DNA of 6,847 nucleotides. It comes from Lachnospiraceae bacterium. GTDB lineage: Bacteria > Bacillota_A > Clostridia > Lachnospirales > Lachnospiraceae. The translations under genes were made by a program, and so were the position numbers. Location: assembly GCA_009774655.1 (NCBI GenBank), contig VSOD01000231.1, positions 1-6,847 on the forward strand, written 5' to 3'. Below, piece after piece: positions 5,081 to 6,847 of this stretch. Position 1 is the first letter of the stretch; each line of letters starts with the position of its first letter. A model generated the notes under the pieces. The model saw only the letters and a list, made by a program, of their open reading frames with translations. It was not told the origin of the DNA and made no database searches.

Positions 5081-6004
5081 ATGCAAAAAGTAATATTTGT
5101 TATGGGGGCTACGGCTGCCGGAAAGACACATTTTATCAATACACATTATTCCGATCTGGGTGTAGATATATTGAATGTATACGATTATCAGCTGCGTGCT
5201 TATGATGAGGCGGGGTTTGGAGAGGCCGTTCCTGTTCATGCCCGGTTCAGGTGTCTTATGAATGCCAATAATATGCTTTTGGCGGATATTGTGGAAAAAG
5301 TGCGGCAGGGCAGAAATGTGGTGGTGGAACAGACCTTTTTCAAGGCAAAACGGCGTATCGCTTATATCGATGAAATTAGAAAAGCGGCAGATGTTATCAT
5401 TGAAATATATGTGATGTGCCCGGGCGATGACTTGTGGGAATCAAACCTGAAAAAGCGGGAAATGGATGGAATGATTCAACGCTATAAAGAACAGGCGGCT
5501 CATGACATAGAATTTCCGAATCCCGCCGAGGGGATAGACAGGATTTATAAAGTGACGGACGGTGAGATTTGCTTACAGATGGAGCCTCCACGACCCGAAA
5601 TACTTGATAAGGCGCGCAAAGAACTTGCCGGGGAGGCGGAACGCATACGCTGCGAGGACGACGAAAGGCGAAAGAGAAAAGAACTTTTAGAGAGCATGAA
5701 TACAAGACCGTTTTGGCATTATTGTGAGGTATGCGGCAAAAAGGAGTTTATCACGGCAAAAGAGGCATTTAACAGCGGGTGGGATTATCCCCCGCAGATG
5801 GGGGATTTTGGCCTGCTTGGCCCGAGAATGTGCGGAGGCTGTCTGTTAGAGGATACGCTGTATTGGAGAGTCAATACGGAGAAGAAAGTACCGCTTCCGA
5901 TAGTTGTGGAAGGAATACTTACGCCGGAAGAACTTGTGACATGGAAACGGATAAAAGGAGAGCCGGAAAGCCTGCTTGATGTGGAGGAGAACGGAGCCGG
6001 ATAG
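5081..6004 (+). CDS. P-loop kinase (polynucleotide-kinase/zeta-toxin-like) with C-terminal zinc ribbon
   Basis: This encodes 307 residues. Residues 3-18 (KVIFVMGATAAGKTHF) are a strand and Walker A loop, with GATAAGKT at 9-16. DILNVYDYQL (29-38) is in the position of the substrate-binding aspartate of the zeta-toxin/PNK/AAA_33 group of small kinases. RNVVVEQTFF (78-87) is the next core strand with E83, and NLKKREMDG (122-130) looks like the arginine-bearing lid. A charged helical linker at 173-206 leads to CEVC (215-218) and CGGC (251-254), two C-x-x-C knuckles 32 residues apart that should bind one zinc. The kinase core predicts ATP-dependent phosphorylation of a polynucleotide, nucleotide or sugar-nucleotide. 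A zinc ribbon could contact nucleic acid or a partner protein. The family cannot be narrowed further without a profile search. It is tightly coupled to the 273-residue gene, and the next ORF begins 4 bases after its stop. Confidence 0.85.
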   Translation: MQKVIFVMGATAAGKTHFINTHYSDLGVDILNVYDYQLRAYDEAGFGEAVPVHARFRCLMNANNMLLADIVEKVRQGRNVVVEQTFFKAKRRIAYIDEIRKAADVIIEIYVMCPGDDLWESNLKKREMDGMIQRYKEQAAHDIEFPNPAEGIDRIYKVTDGEICLQMEPPRPEILDKARKELAGEAERIRCEDDERRKRKELLESMNTRPFWHYCEVCGKKEFITAKEAFNSGWDYPPQMGDFGLLGPRMCGGCLLEDTLYWRVNTEKKVPLPIVVEGILTPEELVTWKRIKGEPESLLDVEENGAG

Positions 6005-6008
6005 AAGA

Positions 6009-6155
6009 ATGCAGGAAGATTACTATCTGATGGGCAGTTATTTTACGGGAGACGAATCGTATGAGTCGTTTTTGACTGATGGAAAGAGCGGGTATGCTTC
6101 CGTTTGTGGACATGCAAATATATATCATGAAAGAATTAAAACCGATAGGATGTGA
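6009..6155 (+). CDS. 48-residue hypothetical ORF between the kinase and phosphatase genes
   Basis: The ATG at 6009 follows the kinase stop by 4 bases and opens 48 codons to TGA at 6153-6155, filling nearly all of the 182-base gap. The ribosome binding site is weak: a GGAG lies about 12 bases upstream, so translation would rely on coupling to the kinase gene. The product (starting MQEDYYLMGSYFTGDESYES) is acidic in its first half and ends TDRM, with one cysteine and no membrane segment. It may be a genuine small protein or the start of a longer protein that has lost its 3' part. I recognise no family. Confidence 0.4.
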   Translation: MQEDYYLMGSYFTGDESYESFLTDGKSGYASVCGHANIYHERIKTDRM

Positions 6156-6186
6156 GTAAACGGAATGAACAGGAGGTGGTTTCCAT

Positions 6187-6813
6187 ATGCGATATATTGT
6201 CGCAGATATACACGGATGTTATCAGCAATATCAGATGCTGCTTGAGAAGATTCAGTTTTCCGAAAAGGACGAATTGTACGTTCTTGGTGATGTTGTAGAC
6301 CGTGGGCCGGAACCGATCAAGGTTTTGCAGGATATGATGAAAAGGACGAATGTTATCTTTATCCTGGGTAATCATGATTTTATTATGTATACACTTATGA
6401 AAAAACTGTCTGTGGAAATTACGGAAGAGAATTATGATAAGCATTTGACGACAGAACTCCTTTTGGATTATAATTTATGGCTGCAGGATGGTGGACGGGT
6501 TACGGCGGAGCAATTTAGTAAACTAAGCTATTCTGAGAAAATGGACATGCTGGACTACATAGCGGGGGCATCTTTATATGAAGTGATAAAAAACAGCGGA
6601 AAAGAATATAGACTTGTCCATGCCGGACTCGGCAATTTTACGCCGGATAAAGCGATGGATGAGTATGATTTATACGATTTTCTGGAAGAGAGGACAGATT
6701 ACACCAAAAGATATTATCCGGAAGAGAATATCTTTCTGGTAACGGGACATACGCCGACTGTTCATATAAAAGACTGGGGAAAAACGAAAGTATATAGACT
6801 ATACCAGTGGTGA
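6187..6813 (+). CDS. Calcineurin-like metallophosphatase (PP1/PP2A-like type), apparently short at the C-terminus
   Basis: This encodes 208 residues with AGGAGG 10 bases before the ATG. All metal-binding motifs of the bacterial Ser/Thr phosphatase / ApaH-like / PrpE group are present: D7-I-H9-G (5-10 VADIHG), GDVVDRG (34-40), GNHD (61-64), VHAG (144-147, H145) and GHTPT (187-191, H188). It should hold two metal ions and cleave phosphate esters; substrates in this group include phosphoproteins, dinucleoside polyphosphates and, in the related Pnkp domain, 2',3'-cyclic phosphate RNA ends. Family members I recall continue about 30-40 residues past GHTPT with an N-H-x-x-x-D-x-G strand. Here KVYR is followed by LYQW and a stop, and the DNA turns GC-rich. 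The metal ligands survive, so activity may remain, but the last strands are missing. It is the fourth gene of the unit from 4258. Confidence 0.85.
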   Translation: MRYIVADIHGCYQQYQMLLEKIQFSEKDELYVLGDVVDRGPEPIKVLQDMMKRTNVIFILGNHDFIMYTLMKKLSVEITEENYDKHLTTELLLDYNLWLQDGGRVTAEQFSKLSYSEKMDMLDYIAGASLYEVIKNSGKEYRLVHAGLGNFTPDKAMDEYDLYDFLEERTDYTKRYYPEENIFLVTGHTPTVHIKDWGKTKVYRLYQW

Positions 6814-6847
6814 AGCAGGCGCCGGCGCAGGAACGGGGAGGTAGGGT
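6814..6847. other. GC-rich right edge, unlike the gene before it
   Basis: The last 34 bases are markedly richer in G and C than the phosphatase gene and end in a purine run, GGGGAGGTAGGGT, which may be a ribosome binding site for a gene beyond the window. The change in character at the point where the phosphatase loses its expected C-terminus suggests a junction with other DNA. Too little is present to identify it. Confidence 0.35.

Noticed and set aside
4831..5239. Minus-strand ORFs over the 273-residue and kinase genes
   Set aside because: They are antisense shadows of strong, motif-bearing plus-strand genes and lack ribosome binding sites.
4258..6813. RNA ligase or nuclease hidden in the unit to complete an RNA-repair system
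   Set aside because: No ligase K-x-D-G motif and no nuclease signature could be seen in the 273-residue protein or the 48-residue ORF.
1..6847. tRNA genes, rRNA or a CRISPR array
   Set aside because: No cloverleaf, conserved rRNA segment or regularly spaced repeat series was seen in the window.

Overview
The window looks like chromosomal or integrated accessory DNA from a low-to-moderate GC Firmicute, most likely a gut clostridium of the Lachnospiraceae type. The grounds are purine-rich ribosome binding sites, U-tract terminators, A+T-rich codon use, and a RelB/DinJ antitoxin and cysteine-rich VLP-type fragment like those I associate with clostridial conjugative elements. The species cannot be named from sequence alone.

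Layout. (1) Bases 1-185 hold no convincing gene, only a short inverted repeat and the run-out of a leftward unit. (2) Bases 186-932 on the minus strand carry a RelB/DinJ-type antitoxin gene, with its own promoter, followed by a gene for a small membrane-anchored extracytoplasmic protein. No RelE-type toxin is visible. (3) Bases 1046-1198 are the first ~40 codons of a cysteine-rich VLP-type gene fused to unrelated sequence, which marks an old recombination junction. (4) A good promoter (1202-1230) and a 9-codon leader ORF precede an overlapping pair: an 85-residue conserved-looking protein and a retropepsin-like (clan AA) aspartic protease. The protease reads as two overlapping ORFs, but removing one A from the A6 run at 1634-1639 gives one continuous 184-residue protein with the catalytic D-T-G and the I-L-I-G-M-D motif. 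It is therefore one frameshifted gene. (5) Bases 2357-4133 encode a HAD phosphatase of the 'Swiss Army Knife RNA repair' type and a WYL-domain transcription regulator, closed by a strong terminator. (6) Bases 4258-6813 form a tight four-gene unit: an unrecognised 273-residue protein, a P-loop kinase fused to a C-terminal zinc ribbon, a 48-codon ORF, and a metallophosphatase that appears to lack its C-terminal end. GC-rich sequence of different character follows to the window edge.

How the genes may work together. The most interesting part is 2357-6813, where a HAD phosphatase, a P-loop kinase with a zinc ribbon and a calcineurin-like phosphatase lie around a WYL regulator. These are the activities used to heal broken RNA or DNA ends, and WYL proteins often control defence and stress loci. 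I propose a candidate nucleic-acid-end or nucleotide-processing stress module; this is inference. No ligase or nuclease is visible, and the activities could equally act on small molecules or proteins.
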